Assembly (NCBI RefSeq): GCF_003939025.1
Contig: NZ_RQIH01000002.1
Location: forward strand, 1-64,000
Length of the DNA stretch: 64,000 bases
Reading direction: 5' to 3'
Source of the DNA: Rhizobium sophoriradicis
GTDB taxonomy: Bacteria; Pseudomonadota; Alphaproteobacteria; Rhizobiales; Rhizobiaceae
The position numbers and the translations under genes were made by a program. The notes under the pieces are model-generated. The model worked only from the letters and a program-made list of their open reading frames with translations, did not search any database and was not told where the DNA came from. This document shows positions 44,361 to 53,455 of this stretch, in pieces (within the stretch, counting starts at the first letter, position 1; each line of letters starts with the position of its first letter).

Positions 44361-45242
44361 TCAGTTGGCGGCCGCCGCCCTGCGCCCCACCACATGTTCG
44401 CGCCAGATGGTGAAGATGCCGGCGGCAACGACGATGACCGAGCCGATGACCGTGTTGAGACTGAGCGTTTCGTCATAGATCGTCACACCGATGATCGAGG
44501 CGTAGACCAGTGACAGATAGGTCAGCGGCTGCACGGCGGCGGCATCGAGAACATCGTAGGCGCGGATCAGGAAATAGTGGCTGGAAATGCTGGTGATGCA
44601 GACGAGCGCCATCCAGCCCCAGTCGCCCGGCGACATCCAGCTCCAGTAGAACGGGCCGACGAGCGTCATCGTGATGCCGCCGATAACGCCGGTATAGAAG
44701 AAGCTGGTCATCGACGAATCGTCGCGGCTGACGAAACGGGTGACGATGACGTAGAAGGCGAAGTTGAAGCAGGAAAGAATGGCGAGAAGCAATTTCACGT
44801 CGAAAAACTCGCCTTCCGGCTTCAGGATCAGCAGCACCCCGCAAAGCCCGACGCCGATCGCCGTCCACCGTCGCCATCCAACCCGCTCGCCGAGGATCGG
44901 CATCGACAGCAGCGCGATCAGGATCGGCGTCGCGGAAAAGATCGCTTGCGAACGGGCAAGGCCGATTACGGAAAAGCAGGTGATGGCCAGAACCACCTGG
45001 ACGGCCAGCAGCACGCCGCGCACCACCTGAAGAAGCGGGCGTTTTGTGCGGGCCGTCGCCTGGAGGCCGCCGCGCATTTTCGAAGCGAGGACGATCGTGA
45101 ACAGCGCGAAGGCCCAGTAGCGGATCATCGTCACGAAGATCGGCGGATAAGTCGACGCCAGATGTTTCGAGATGGCGTCCTGTAAAGAGAAGATGGTGGT
45201 CGCCAGCAGGGCGAAAATATAACCGTGGGTCTTCGATGTCAT
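44361..45242 (-). CDS. DMT-superfamily (EamA) transporter
   Basis: 293 residues with ten hydrophobic helices forming two EamA repeats (first starting GYIFALLATTIFSLQDAISK, second around CFNFAFYVIVTRF). It is an inner-membrane drug/metabolite exporter, probably of amino acids or related compounds. An AsnC-type regulator gene lies 72 bases upstream on the same strand, followed by the divergent alanine dehydrogenase. Substrate unknown. Confidence 0.88.
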   Translation of the reverse strand: MTSKTHGYIFALLATTIFSLQDAISKHLASTYPPIFVTMIRYWAFALFTIVLASKMRGGLQATARTKRPLLQVVRGVLLAVQVVLAITCFSVIGLARSQAIFSATPILIALLSMPILGERVGWRRWTAIGVGLCGVLLILKPEGEFFDVKLLLAILSCFNFAFYVIVTRFVSRDDSSMTSFFYTGVIGGITMTLVGPFYWSWMSPGDWGWMALVCITSISSHYFLIRAYDVLDAAAVQPLTYLSLVYASIIGVTIYDETLSLNTVIGSVIVVAAGIFTIWREHVVGRRAAAAN

Positions 45243-45314
45243 GATATGCCGTAAAGGGGAAAACGTCCGCGAGCCCCGAAAGTCTGGGCAGCGTTTCGGC
45301 AAATAAGCAAGGCC

Positions 45315-45776
45315 TCAAAGTCCCACATTCGGCCTGTCGATGATTTCTCTGAGTGCGAAGCTCGAATTGATCTTGACCACATGCGGAAGCGCCGACAGCC
45401 AGTCGCGATGAATGCGCTCGTAATCCTCGAGATCCCGGGCGGCGACCCTGAGGATATAGTCGTATTCGCCGGACATCAGGTAGCAGACGAGCACGTTTGG
45501 GCAGAGTTTCACAGCGGCTTCGAATTCCGCCAGCGTTTTGGCGAACTGGCCGGACAGCGAGATATGCACAATCGCGATCATCTTGTAATCGAGCGCCTTG
45601 TGCGAAAGCCGCGCATGATAGCCGCCGATGACACCGCTTCTTTCGAGTATGTCGAGCCGGCGCGAACAGGCCGAAGGCGACAGCCCGATCTTTTCGGCAA
45701 GCTCGGCGTTGGTGATCCGGGCATTGGCCTGCAAGACCTTGAGAATCGCAAGATCGATAGTGTCGAGATCAGTCAT
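45315..45776 (-). CDS. Lrp/AsnC-family regulator, divergent from ald
   Basis: 153 residues. The HTH is in [20 protein letters not shown] and [18 protein letters not shown]; the effector domain has [20 protein letters not shown]. It is divergent from alanine dehydrogenase, as AldR is in several bacteria, so alanine-responsive control is a fair inference. The 157-base interval contains a GCAAA-N5-TTTGC palindrome. The start ATG 45776 is used; an upstream extension to 45815 has no support. Confidence 0.9.
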   Translation of the reverse strand: MTDLDTIDLAILKVLQANARITNAELAEKIGLSPSACSRRLDILERSGVIGGYHARLSHKALDYKMIAIVHISLSGQFAKTLAEFEAAVKLCPNVLVCYLMSGEYDYILRVAARDLEDYERIHRDWLSALPHVVKINSSFALREIIDRPNVGL

Positions 45777-45836
45777 TCGCAGACCCTTCGAAGAAAAAGG
45801 AGATACACGCAACAATCATCGAAAAATCCCTTCCGC

Positions 45837-45851
45837 GCAAATCGTCTTTGC
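45837..45851. promoter_or_regulatory. Candidate AsnC/Lrp operator upstream of ald
   Basis: GCAAA-TCGTC-TTTGC, a perfect 15-bp palindrome with a 5-bp centre, located between the divergent regulator and ald. The same layout (TGCAA-N5-TTGCA) occurs upstream of hppD. Confidence 0.5.
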
Positions 45852-45933
45852 AAGGACATTTCACGCCCTTGATGGTTGGATTCATCGTCCGAGGAGATCC
45901 GCGGCTGCGGAGAGGAAATGGAGAGGAACGCCA

Positions 45934-47052
45934 ATGCGTGTCGGTTGCCCGAAGGAAATCAAGAACCATGAATATCGTGTCGGCCTGACGCCGGCCTCGG
46001 TGCGCGAATACGTCGCCCATGGCCACGAGGTCTGGGTAGAGACCAAGGCGGGCGCCGGCATCGGCGCCGATGACGCTGCCTACGCGGCGGCTGGCGCGAA
46101 GATCGCCGCCTCCGCCAAGGATATCTTCGAAAAGTGCGACATGATCGTCAAGGTGAAGGAGCCGCAGCCCGCCGAATGGGCGCAGCTGCGCGACGGTCAG
46201 CTTCTCTATACCTATCTGCATCTGGCACCCGACCCCGAACAGACCAAGGGTCTGATCGCCTCCGGCGTCACCGCGATCGCCTATGAGACGGTGACCGACG
46301 AGCGCGGCGGCCTGCCGCTGCTGGCGCCGATGTCGGAGGTGGCAGGACGCCTGTCGATCCAGGCGGGAGCCACCGCGTTGCAGAAAGCCAATGGCGGTCT
46401 CGGCGTCCTGCTCGGCGGCGTACCCGGCGTGCTGCCGGCCAAGGTCGCCGTCATCGGCGGCGGCGTTGTCGGCCTGCACGCCGCCAGAATGGCCGCCGGC
46501 CTCGGCGCCGATGTCAGCATTCTCGACAAATCGCTGCCGCGCCTTCGCCAGCTCGACGACATTTTTGCGGGCCGTGTGCACACCCGTTATTCCAGCATCC
46601 AGGCACTGGAGGAGGAGGTCTTCTCGGCCGACCTCGTCATCGGCGCCGTGCTCATTCCCGGGGCCGCTGCCCCGAAGCTCGTCACGCGCGAAATGCTGTC
46701 CGGCATGAAGAAGGGTTCCGTCATCGTCGACGTCGCCATCGACCAGGGCGGTTGCTTCGAGACCTCGCATGCAACCACTCATTCCGATCCGACCTATGAA
46801 GTCGACGGCGTGGTGCATTATTGCGTCGCCAACATGCCGGGCGCTGTGCCCGTCACCTCGGCGCACGCGCTGAACAACGCCACGCTGGTTCATGGCCTGG
46901 CGCTCGCCGATCGCGGCCTGCGCGCCATTGCCGAAGACAAGCACCTGAGAAACGGCCTCAATGTGCACAAGGGCCGCATCACCAGCAAGCCGGTCGCCGA
47001 AGCCCTCGGCTACGAAGCCTTCGCGCCCGAGAGCGTGCTGAACGTAGCGTAA
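45934..47052 (+). CDS. ald: Alanine dehydrogenase
   Basis: 372 residues, the usual length. The N-terminal [14 protein letters not shown] carries the substrate Arg, VKVKEPQ the catalytic Lys, and YTYLHLAPD the His. The NAD site is [14 protein letters not shown] (about 172). It interconverts alanine and pyruvate with NAD. GGAGAGGAACGCC precedes the ATG. It is regulated presumably by the divergent AsnC protein. In rhizobia the enzyme is relevant to alanine catabolism and to bacteroid alanine synthesis (general knowledge). Confidence 0.95.
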   Translation: MRVGCPKEIKNHEYRVGLTPASVREYVAHGHEVWVETKAGAGIGADDAAYAAAGAKIAASAKDIFEKCDMIVKVKEPQPAEWAQLRDGQLLYTYLHLAPDPEQTKGLIASGVTAIAYETVTDERGGLPLLAPMSEVAGRLSIQAGATALQKANGGLGVLLGGVPGVLPAKVAVIGGGVVGLHAARMAAGLGADVSILDKSLPRLRQLDDIFAGRVHTRYSSIQALEEEVFSADLVIGAVLIPGAAAPKLVTREMLSGMKKGSVIVDVAIDQGGCFETSHATTHSDPTYEVDGVVHYCVANMPGAVPVTSAHALNNATLVHGLALADRGLRAIAEDKHLRNGLNVHKGRITSKPVAEALGYEAFAPESVLNVA

Positions 47053-47068
47053 GCTTCCTCACTCAAGG

Positions 47069-47578
47069 TCAGGTCAAGGCGCCGATTTCCGCAAGGGCCG
47101 GCGCCTCTATGTTGTCAATCCGGCACTGAAAGCAGTTGTTGCGTGCCGAACGCACGTGGACATAGGCGACGTCCGGCCGTGCCAGCAGCTTTTGGCCATA
47201 GGCTGCGATTTCGTCGATCACGGTCACCGCGCCGGTGCCATAGACGATGCGGTTGTCTTCATTGTAGCCGCGGAGAATAAAGTCCGGACTCGTCGTCAAC
47301 ACCGGCGGCAGGATCTCCTCGGCAGCATAGCGTTTGCAAGGCCGCTTGTGCAGGAAGATCGGGCCGGTTTCGGCATAGGGCTGCAACTCCGGGAATGGCC
47401 GATAAGCGAAAACCAGCAGTTCCTCGCCCTCATCGATATTCTCAAGGCAGTGGCGGCAGGGATGACCCGGGCCGTCGGAAATGATCGTCTCAGGCAGCCT
47501 GTCGTAAGCATCGCGGCCGCCGCTCCAGAGATGCTCGGCGTCGATGGTCGGCATGGCGGCAAAGCAAATGGCGGTCAT
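47069..47578 (-). CDS. DUF1203-type protein
   Basis: 169 residues. The pattern ISDGPGHPCRHCLENIDEGE, then LLVFAYRPFPELQPYAETGP and FLHKRPCKRY, fits the DUF1203 family of small conserved proteins. Cys residues at C-R-H-C and CFQC could bind metal. AGGAGATTTGCC sets the start at 47578. Cytoplasmic, function unknown. It is divergent from a 55-aa coiled-coil gene whose ribosome site is nearly the same. Confidence 0.75.
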   Translation of the reverse strand: MTAICFAAMPTIDAEHLWSGGRDAYDRLPETIISDGPGHPCRHCLENIDEGEELLVFAYRPFPELQPYAETGPIFLHKRPCKRYAAEEILPPVLTTSPDFILRGYNEDNRIVYGTGAVTVIDEIAAYGQKLLARPDVAYVHVRSARNNCFQCRIDNIEAPALAEIGALT

Positions 47579-47672
47579 GGCAAATCTCCTTTGTGGTTGC
47601 CATGAAGTGCATTCGTATCATTGTATAAGCCACCCGTTTCTTGCCACGCTGCATCGTCAAAGGAGAGTTGCC

Positions 47673-47840
47673 ATGGCTGAAGTCGATTTGGCGCTGCTGG
47701 CGCAGCAGAGCGCCGAAATATTGGAGGAACTCAGGGCCTTGCGCCGGGAGGTGGCGGAACTTAGGGAGCTGTCGGGCCGTACGCTCGACTTCGAGCGCCG
47801 CAATGATCCACGCCGACCAAGCAGCCTGACGCGGCGTTAG
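47673..47840 (+). CDS. Small coiled-coil protein (55 aa)
   Basis: 55 residues. AGGAGAGTTGCC precedes the ATG. The middle part is a heptad-like helix (LLAQQSAEILEELRALRREV), ending with an Arg-rich tail. No family is recognised. The strong ribosome site and codon use support that it is real. Confidence 0.55.
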   Translation: MAEVDLALLAQQSAEILEELRALRREVAELRELSGRTLDFERRNDPRRPSSLTRR

Positions 47841-47901
47841 CTGCTGTGGCCCGCGCGACCGATCCGACCCTGAAGCCCGGCACCGCAGCACATCCGGTGT
47901 A

Positions 47902-49077
47902 TCAACCGTTGGTCTGCACAGGTTGCGGCTCTGCTGTGGCCGGCATCGGAACCGCGGAAAGCGCCTTGATGACAAGAAGCGCGGTGACCATTACGGGGAC
48001 CACCACCCAGTAGGACATGCGGATGCCGAAATATTCGGCAATAAAACCAAGCAGGGGCGGGCCGGCGAAAAACACGAGGAAGGTCGTCTGCCCAAGGGCC
48101 GCGACGTTAACCGGAGCCGGCCGGTACGTGCGGCGGGCCGCAGCCGAGATGGCAAGCGGATAGACCGATGAGCAGCCGATGCCGGTCAGGCCGAAGCCTA
48201 TGAGTGCTGTGGCCGGATGTGCCGCCGTCGCGACCATAACAAGCCCGACGACGACGATTCCGAGAAGGACTATTGCGACCGGGTGTGGGTTGAAGCGGTC
48301 GATCACAGGGTCCATTGCGAGCCGTCCGATGGCGATGCACAGGGAGAATATCGTCACGCTGAGCCCGCCGATGAAGGGTTCGGCCGCAAAGACGTCACGC
48401 ATATAGATCGCTGACCAGTCGACGCTCGCGCCTTCAGCCAAAAGTGGCGCTGCGCCTATCAGGCAAAGGGACAACAGCCCCATTGTGGGAAAAGCGATGA
48501 GCGGGATTTCTCCGGAGTGCGCGTCCTGCCGAGGAGGCGCGTTCTCGATCTTCGAGAAAACGACGGAACCTGAAATGAGGACGGTCAGGAGGACGAAGAA
48601 GGTGTGGAGTTCGATGGAGATGGCGGCTTGCCGCATGCCGGCGGCGATAAGGGCAGTCATGCAGAAACCGAGGCTCCACATGCCATGAGCGCGGCTCATG
48701 ATGCGGTAACCAAGCAGAGCCTCGTGTCGGTCGGTTTCGATATTGGCATTGATCTCGAACGCCCCGGTGAAAAGACCGGCGATGAAGAACAGAGGCATTG
48801 CCGATAGCGCTGAAGGCATCCAGGAGATCAGCGACAAAAACAAGGATGCACCGAACACCGTGACGAAAGCTGTGGTGCGCGCACCGAACCTCTCGATTAT
48901 CCTCACCGAAAATGTCAGCCCGCAAAGAACCCCCAATGACATGACAGCGAGCAAAAGCCCGAGTTCGCCCTCGGTGAGACCGAACTTGCGCTGAAGATCA
49001 GGCAGTCGCGATAGGAAGGCACCCACGGAAAGGGCGACAGCAAACTGGATGAAGAAAATGCGGTGGTGCGGCTTCAT
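47902..49077 (-). CDS. MFS transporter
   Basis: 391 residues from ATG 49077 (a TTG at 49119 is less likely). About twelve transmembrane helices are visible: LSRLPDLQRKFGLTEGELGL marks the loop between helices 1 and 2, and FGARTTAFVTVFGASLF follows. It resembles the YbjJ/FucP-like group of the major facilitator superfamily. Substrate unknown. No regulator or catabolic gene adjoins it. Confidence 0.82.
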   Translation of the reverse strand: MKPHHRIFFIQFAVALSVGAFLSRLPDLQRKFGLTEGELGLLLAVMSLGVLCGLTFSVRIIERFGARTTAFVTVFGASLFLSLISWMPSALSAMPLFFIAGLFTGAFEINANIETDRHEALLGYRIMSRAHGMWSLGFCMTALIAAGMRQAAISIELHTFFVLLTVLISGSVVFSKIENAPPRQDAHSGEIPLIAFPTMGLLSLCLIGAAPLLAEGASVDWSAIYMRDVFAAEPFIGGLSVTIFSLCIAIGRLAMDPVIDRFNPHPVAIVLLGIVVVGLVMVATAAHPATALIGFGLTGIGCSSVYPLAISAAARRTYRPAPVNVAALGQTTFLVFFAGPPLLGFIAEYFGIRMSYWVVVPVMVTALLVIKALSAVPMPATAEPQPVQTNG

Positions 49078-49240
49078 CTCGGGACCTGCTCCGATCGGAT
49101 TGGATTGAGGCCCAGCCAACGGCAGAATAGCAGGGCTCTACGGTGAGATGGCGGCGGGTTCAGAAACCGGCGGCTTACGGATTATCTACACCGCTGCTGA
49201 CAGACACTGTCAACATGAAGTCCGCCGTCCGCGATAATCC

Positions 49241-49801
49241 TCAACTTTTCCGCGCCAGCTCCAGAAGCTCCTTGTCACTCAGCGGCCGGACGATGCCGGT
49301 GCCGGTCGAGACCGGGGAGAAGCCGTACATCTGGTAGAGCTGCAGCGCGCGCGGGTGGTCGAGATTGTTTGTTGTGGTGGTGACCCGCTTCGGATTGAGC
49401 GACCAGATGGCATAAAGCGCCTGCAGCAGAAACCACTTGCCGATGCCGAGGCCGAGTGCATGTTCGATCAGGCCGAAATGGCTGAGTTCGATCGTATCCT
49501 CGTCCTCACAGAAATATTCATAGAAGCCGGCCGGGGCGCCGTTCACATAGAGGACGCTGATATTGTTGCGCTTGTCGGTCAGCATTTCCGCCAGTTGCTC
49601 GTCGCTCATGCGCAGCCGGTCCACCCACTGCCAGCGCGCGCCCACCTGTCGGTAGAGATAGCGGTAGAAGGGCAGCGGGATGCCGGGCGCGCGCATGATC
49701 GCCGTCTGGATATTGACCGGCACCGGCAGGCTGGCTTTTGGTGGCGCCGTCATTTCGAGACGGGTGATGTGCGCTTTGAGCGAAGCGGGCGTCTTTCCCA
49801 T
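49241..49801 (-). CDS. GNAT-family N-acetyltransferase
   Basis: 186 residues. The acetyl-CoA binding region is LGLGIGKWFLLQALYAIW (the Q/RxxGxG/A loop as GLGIGKW), with VTTTTNNLDHPRALQLYQMYGF as motif B. ATG 49801 starts just after the sseA stop, indicating translational coupling. It is the last gene of the cysK-alaX-sseA run. The acceptor substrate is unknown. Confidence 0.85.
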   Translation of the reverse strand: MGKTPASLKAHITRLEMTAPPKASLPVPVNIQTAIMRAPGIPLPFYRYLYRQVGARWQWVDRLRMSDEQLAEMLTDKRNNISVLYVNGAPAGFYEYFCEDEDTIELSHFGLIEHALGLGIGKWFLLQALYAIWSLNPKRVTTTTNNLDHPRALQLYQMYGFSPVSTGTGIVRPLSDKELLELARKS

Positions 49802-49806
49802 GGCGG

Positions 49807-50676
49807 TCAAGCTTTGACCGGCGTCGGCGGGCCGGTGACGACAGGCGTATCGTCACGGCTTCCCCATTCGCTCCAAGAGCCGTCGTAAAGCTTGTTGTCC
49901 TGATGGCCGAGCGATTCCAGTGCCAGCGTGATGATCGCCGCAGTGATTCCCGAGCCGCAGGAGGTGACGACCGGCTTAGAAAGATCGATGCCGGCATCCT
50001 CGATCGTCTGGCGGAGTTCGGGCAATGATTTGAACCGGCCCTGGTTGGCAAAGACGCCGGAGGGCAGGCTGCGGGCGCCGGGCATATGGCCGGAGCGCAT
50101 GCCGGCCCGCGGCTCGGGCTCGGTGGCGGCGAAGCGGCCGGCGCTGCGGGCATCGGCGATCTGCATCGCGCCGCTCGAGACGATGTCGCGCATGGTATCG
50201 AGCGTCACCACGCGGCTCGCATCGAAGTTCGGCGTAAACGTCGCCGGCGCATGGCCGGGCGTCGTCGTTTCGAGCGGACGCCCCTCGGCCTTCCAGCCGT
50301 CGAGACCGCCGTCGAGCACGAAGACGTTCTTTGCCCCCATCACCCGGAACAGCCACCACACTCGCGGCGAGGCAAACAGGCCAATGCCGTCATAGACGAC
50401 GATGCGATCGTTCTCGCTGATGCCGAGGCGGCCGGCTTCGGTGGCGAAATAGTCGGGCGAGGGGATCGTGTGCGGCAGCGACGTCGAATGGTCGGCGATC
50501 TTGTCCTGATCGAAACGGATGGCGCTGGGAATATGGCCGGCAGCATATTCGGCATCGGCATCGCGTTTCTGCGCCGGCAGATAGAAGGATGCGTCGAGCA
50601 CACGCAGATCCGGTTTGCCGAGCTCGGCCTGCAGCCAGTCGGCGGAGACGACGAAACGGCTCTTGCTCTCAGTCAT
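49807..50676 (-). CDS. sseA: 3-Mercaptopyruvate sulfurtransferase
   Basis: 289 residues, two rhodanese domains. The active-site loop is SCGSGITAA with the catalytic Cys near 239. The sequence CGSGIT, rather than CRKGVT-type loops, indicates mercaptopyruvate as sulfur donor rather than thiosulfate. The N-terminal inactive domain includes YDGIGLFASPRVWW. It lies in the cysK-alaX-sseA-GNAT operon, which suggests joint sulfur-amino-acid metabolism. Gene spacing is 14 bases to alaX. Confidence 0.9.
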   Translation of the reverse strand: MTESKSRFVVSADWLQAELGKPDLRVLDASFYLPAQKRDADAEYAAGHIPSAIRFDQDKIADHSTSLPHTIPSPDYFATEAGRLGISENDRIVVYDGIGLFASPRVWWLFRVMGAKNVFVLDGGLDGWKAEGRPLETTTPGHAPATFTPNFDASRVVTLDTMRDIVSSGAMQIADARSAGRFAATEPEPRAGMRSGHMPGARSLPSGVFANQGRFKSLPELRQTIEDAGIDLSKPVVTSCGSGITAAIITLALESLGHQDNKLYDGSWSEWGSRDDTPVVTGPPTPVKA

Positions 50677-50690
50677 TATGCTCTCCCCTG

Positions 50691-51428
50691 TCAGGCTTCT
50701 TCGCCGGGCGCGCCGAAGCGGATACGGAAGCGCCGGTTCTCCTTGCCCTTCTTTTCAATCTTGGCGATATGGATCTGGCCGACTTCCTGCGTTTCCGAGA
50801 CATGTGTGCCGCCGCAGGGCTGGCTGTCAATCGAGGAGTTTTCGCCGATGCAGACGAGGCTGACACGACCGAGGCCGATCGGCGGGCGCACATTCTTCGA
50901 TTTGACAATATCAGGATTGGCCGCAAGCTCGTCGTCGGTGATCCATTGCAGGTAGACCGGATGGTTCTGGCCTACCAGTTCCATCAGCCTCGCCGTGACC
51001 TCGTCCTTATCGATCGTCTCGCTCATGTCGAAGTCGATGCGGCTTTCTTCCTCGCCGACAGCGGCCCCGGTGATCGGATAGGAGCAGATGACCGACAGCA
51101 GGTGGCAAGCCGTGTGCATGCGCATCAGCCTGTAGCGGCGCGGCCAATCGACATGCAGCACCAGTGTCTCGCCGATCTCAGGCTGCGGCTCATTGTCGAG
51201 CGGCACATGGATGATGATATCCTTGCTCGCGCCATGTTTCGTCTGGCCGAGCACGATCTTGCTGCCGTCGGCGCGTTCAAGCTGTCCGGTGTCCCCGGGC
51301 TGGCCGCCCGACGCCGCATAGAAGCAGGTCTGGTCGAGTTCGATGCCCCCGTCGTCGTGAACGGCGGTGACGACCGCCTCGCATGTGGAGAGATAGAAGT
51401 CGTCACGATAGAGGGCATTGACGGGCAT
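50691..51428 (-). CDS. Alanyl-tRNA editing protein (AlaX)
   Basis: 245 residues from ATG 51428. The zinc-binding sites are HTACHL (about 105-110) and CGGTHV (about 206-211), and the glycine-rich FYAASGGQPGDTGQL is the start of the AlaX/AlaRS editing fold. It hydrolyses mischarged Ser- or Gly-tRNA(Ala) in trans. Its place between cysK and sseA is not functionally obvious. An in-frame GTG at 51437 overlaps the cysK stop and is less likely. Confidence 0.9.
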   Translation of the reverse strand: MPVNALYRDDFYLSTCEAVVTAVHDDGGIELDQTCFYAASGGQPGDTGQLERADGSKIVLGQTKHGASKDIIIHVPLDNEPQPEIGETLVLHVDWPRRYRLMRMHTACHLLSVICSYPITGAAVGEEESRIDFDMSETIDKDEVTARLMELVGQNHPVYLQWITDDELAANPDIVKSKNVRPPIGLGRVSLVCIGENSSIDSQPCGGTHVSETQEVGQIHIAKIEKKGKENRRFRIRFGAPGEEA

Positions 51429-51433
51429 GGGTA

Positions 51434-52471
51434 TCACACGGGTTCGTAGGGAACGTGTATGTCGGAGGACCTAGCCATCCAGCCCGGAACGGGCAGCCCC
51501 TTCGACCGCAGAAAATCCGGGTTGAAGAGTTTCGACTGATAGCGGTTGCCGTAGTCGCAGAGGATTGTCACCACCGTGTGACCGGGTCCGAGATCCCGGG
51601 CGAGATTGACGGCGCCGGCAATATTGATCGCCGTCGAGCCGCCGAGGCACAGGCCTTCATTTTCGACGAGATTGAAAAGATAGGGAAGGGATTCGGCATC
51701 GGAGATCCGATAGGAAAAGTCCGGCGTGAAGCCTTCGAGATTGGCGGTGATGCGGCCCTGGCCGATGCCCTCCGTGATCGATGAACCTTCGGATTTCAGC
51801 GTGCCGTTCTGGTAGAATTCATAGAGAGCGGCGCCGTCGGGATCGGCGATGCCGATCTTGACGTCGGCGTTGAAAGCCTTGAGGCCGGCCGCGACACCTG
51901 CCAGCGTGCCGCCGGAGCCGACGGAGCAGATAAAGCCGTCGACCTTGCCGTCGGTGTCCTTCCAGATTTCCGGCGCGGTCGTCTCGACATGCGCCTGCCG
52001 GTTGGCGACGTTGTCGAACTGGTTCGCCCAGATGGCTCCGTTCGGCTCGCTCTTCGCCATTTGTTCGGCAAGCCGCCCCGACACCTTCACGTAATTGTTC
52101 GGGTTCTTGTAGGGAACGGCGGGCACTTCGACGAGTTCGGCGCCGAGCAGTTTCAACGCGTCCTTCTTTTCCTGGCTCTGCGTTTCCGGGATGACGATGA
52201 CGGTGCGGTAGCCGAGGGCCTTGGCGACCAGCGTCAGGCCGATGCCGGTATTGCCGGCCGTGCCTTCGACGATGACGCCGCCGGGCCGAAGCAGCCCCTT
52301 CCGCTCGGCGTCGCGGATGATGAAGAGCGCGGCACGATCCTTGACCGACTGGCCGGGGTTCAGGAACTCCGCCTTGCCGAGAATGGTGCAGCCGGTTGCC
52401 GCCGAGGCGCCCTTGAGTTTGATCAGGGGCGTATTGCCGATGGCTTCGAGGACGGAGGGATGGAAGGTCAT
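51434..52471 (-). CDS. cysK: Cysteine synthase A (O-acetylserine sulfhydrylase)
   Basis: 345 residues. The PLP lysine is in GQSVKDRAAL (about 42), the substrate loop in EGTAGNTGIGL and the glycine-rich phosphate loop in CSVGSGGTLAG (about 182). It makes cysteine from O-acetylserine and sulfide. The ~30-residue C-terminal extension beyond the shortest CysK forms is typical of alphaproteobacterial versions. It is first in the four-gene minus-strand run. Confidence 0.92.
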   Translation of the reverse strand: MTFHPSVLEAIGNTPLIKLKGASAATGCTILGKAEFLNPGQSVKDRAALFIIRDAERKGLLRPGGVIVEGTAGNTGIGLTLVAKALGYRTVIVIPETQSQEKKDALKLLGAELVEVPAVPYKNPNNYVKVSGRLAEQMAKSEPNGAIWANQFDNVANRQAHVETTAPEIWKDTDGKVDGFICSVGSGGTLAGVAAGLKAFNADVKIGIADPDGAALYEFYQNGTLKSEGSSITEGIGQGRITANLEGFTPDFSYRISDAESLPYLFNLVENEGLCLGGSTAINIAGAVNLARDLGPGHTVVTILCDYGNRYQSKLFNPDFLRSKGLPVPGWMARSSDIHVPYEPV

Positions 52472-52629
52472 GGAATCTGCCTCTTTCGAACTCTTACTTT
52501 AAGAACGGTCTTTTCCCTTCACAAGGCTGTGTTGGCAAGAAATGCTATTCCATGCCGCTGTCGGCCACGACAAAATTTCGCTTTCCCTGCCCGAAAAGGC
52601 CCATCACCCGCCATCCGGCGGTTGCGCGG

Positions 52630-52657
52630 TGATCCGAAGATTGACTTTACCCGTACG
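52630..52657 (+). promoter_or_regulatory. ECF11-type promoter candidate (TGATCC-N16-CGTA) upstream of chrR-like gene
   Basis: TGATCC at 52630-52635, spacer 16 bases, CGTA at 52652-52655. The identical bipartite motif with identical spacing is upstream of the photolyase remnant on the minus strand (55463-55488). This form resembles promoters of RpoE/ChrR-type (ECF11) sigma factors. A transcript from here would start near 52662, about 30 bases before the proposed GTG start. Confidence 0.55.
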
Positions 52658-52694
52658 GATGATGACAAAGCGAAGCGGGGCGCAGCAACAGGGC

Positions 52695-53357
52695 GTGACC
52701 AAAACCGACATGGTTCACGAGCAGATCGATACGATCGACACATTGATGGCGCATTACGTCGCCGGTTCCTTGCCCGAGCCGGCGCGGGTGCTCGTTCGAT
52801 CCCATCTGCAAATGAAGCCGGACAATCGATACCTGGTGAGCAGCCTCGAGCTTTTGGCCGGGGAAGCCCTTGAAAGCACACCGGAAGCCGCCATAGCCGA
52901 TCGCGACCAGCGGCTTGCGGCGATATTTTCCTCTATGCCTTCTGCTTCGGAATACTATGTTTCCAAAAAGGTGGCCAAAAGGGCGCCGTTTCCCCAGGCT
53001 TTGCGCGATCTCCTCGGCTTCGACGCCGAGGATGTGCCCTGGCGCAGGCGCTTGCCCGGCTTCAAGGACTATTCGTTCGACATGGAAGGTTGCGAGGTCA
53101 GCCTGATGTGGATCCGGCCGGGCCGTGCCTTACCGGCCCACACCCATAAAGGCCTGGAACTGATCCTGATCCTCGACGGCGCCTTCAACGATGAACGCGG
53201 CCGTTTTGGTCCCGGTGACATCTCCATCGCCGACGAGACGGTCGAGCATCGGCCGGTCGCCGAAAAGGCCCGGCCCTGCATCGCCTTTGTCGTTTCCGAC
53301 GGGCCGGTCAAGCTCACCGGATCCCTTCGTCAGATGATCGGCGACCTGATCGGCTGA
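52695..53357 (+). CDS. ChrR-like cupin anti-sigma-type protein without zinc-finger cysteines
   Basis: 220 residues from GTG 52695 (ATG 52659, 52662 and 52710 are alternatives). The N-terminal part (MAHYVAGSLPEPARVLVRSH) aligns with the anti-sigma domain of ChrR, which sequesters ECF11 sigma factors. The family's His-x3-Cys-x2-Cys zinc motif is here SHLQMKPDNR, with both Cys replaced. The C-terminal cupin keeps metal residues: ALPAHTHKGLELILIL and IADETVEHRP. No sigma-factor gene is adjacent. It may still regulate a distant sigma, or be a relic. Followed 98 bases later by an SDR gene on the same strand. Confidence 0.7.
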   Translation: MTKTDMVHEQIDTIDTLMAHYVAGSLPEPARVLVRSHLQMKPDNRYLVSSLELLAGEALESTPEAAIADRDQRLAAIFSSMPSASEYYVSKKVAKRAPFPQALRDLLGFDAEDVPWRRRLPGFKDYSFDMEGCEVSLMWIRPGRALPAHTHKGLELILILDGAFNDERGRFGPGDISIADETVEHRPVAEKARPCIAFVVSDGPVKLTGSLRQMIGDLIG

Positions 53358-53455
53358 AAGCAGCCACAATGGTGTGATAGAGCCGTAAATCCGGGAGGAG
53401 ATGATAACTTCCGGACCCGTTGTCGTGTTGGTCAGGCAGAGCCGGAGGACATGTC

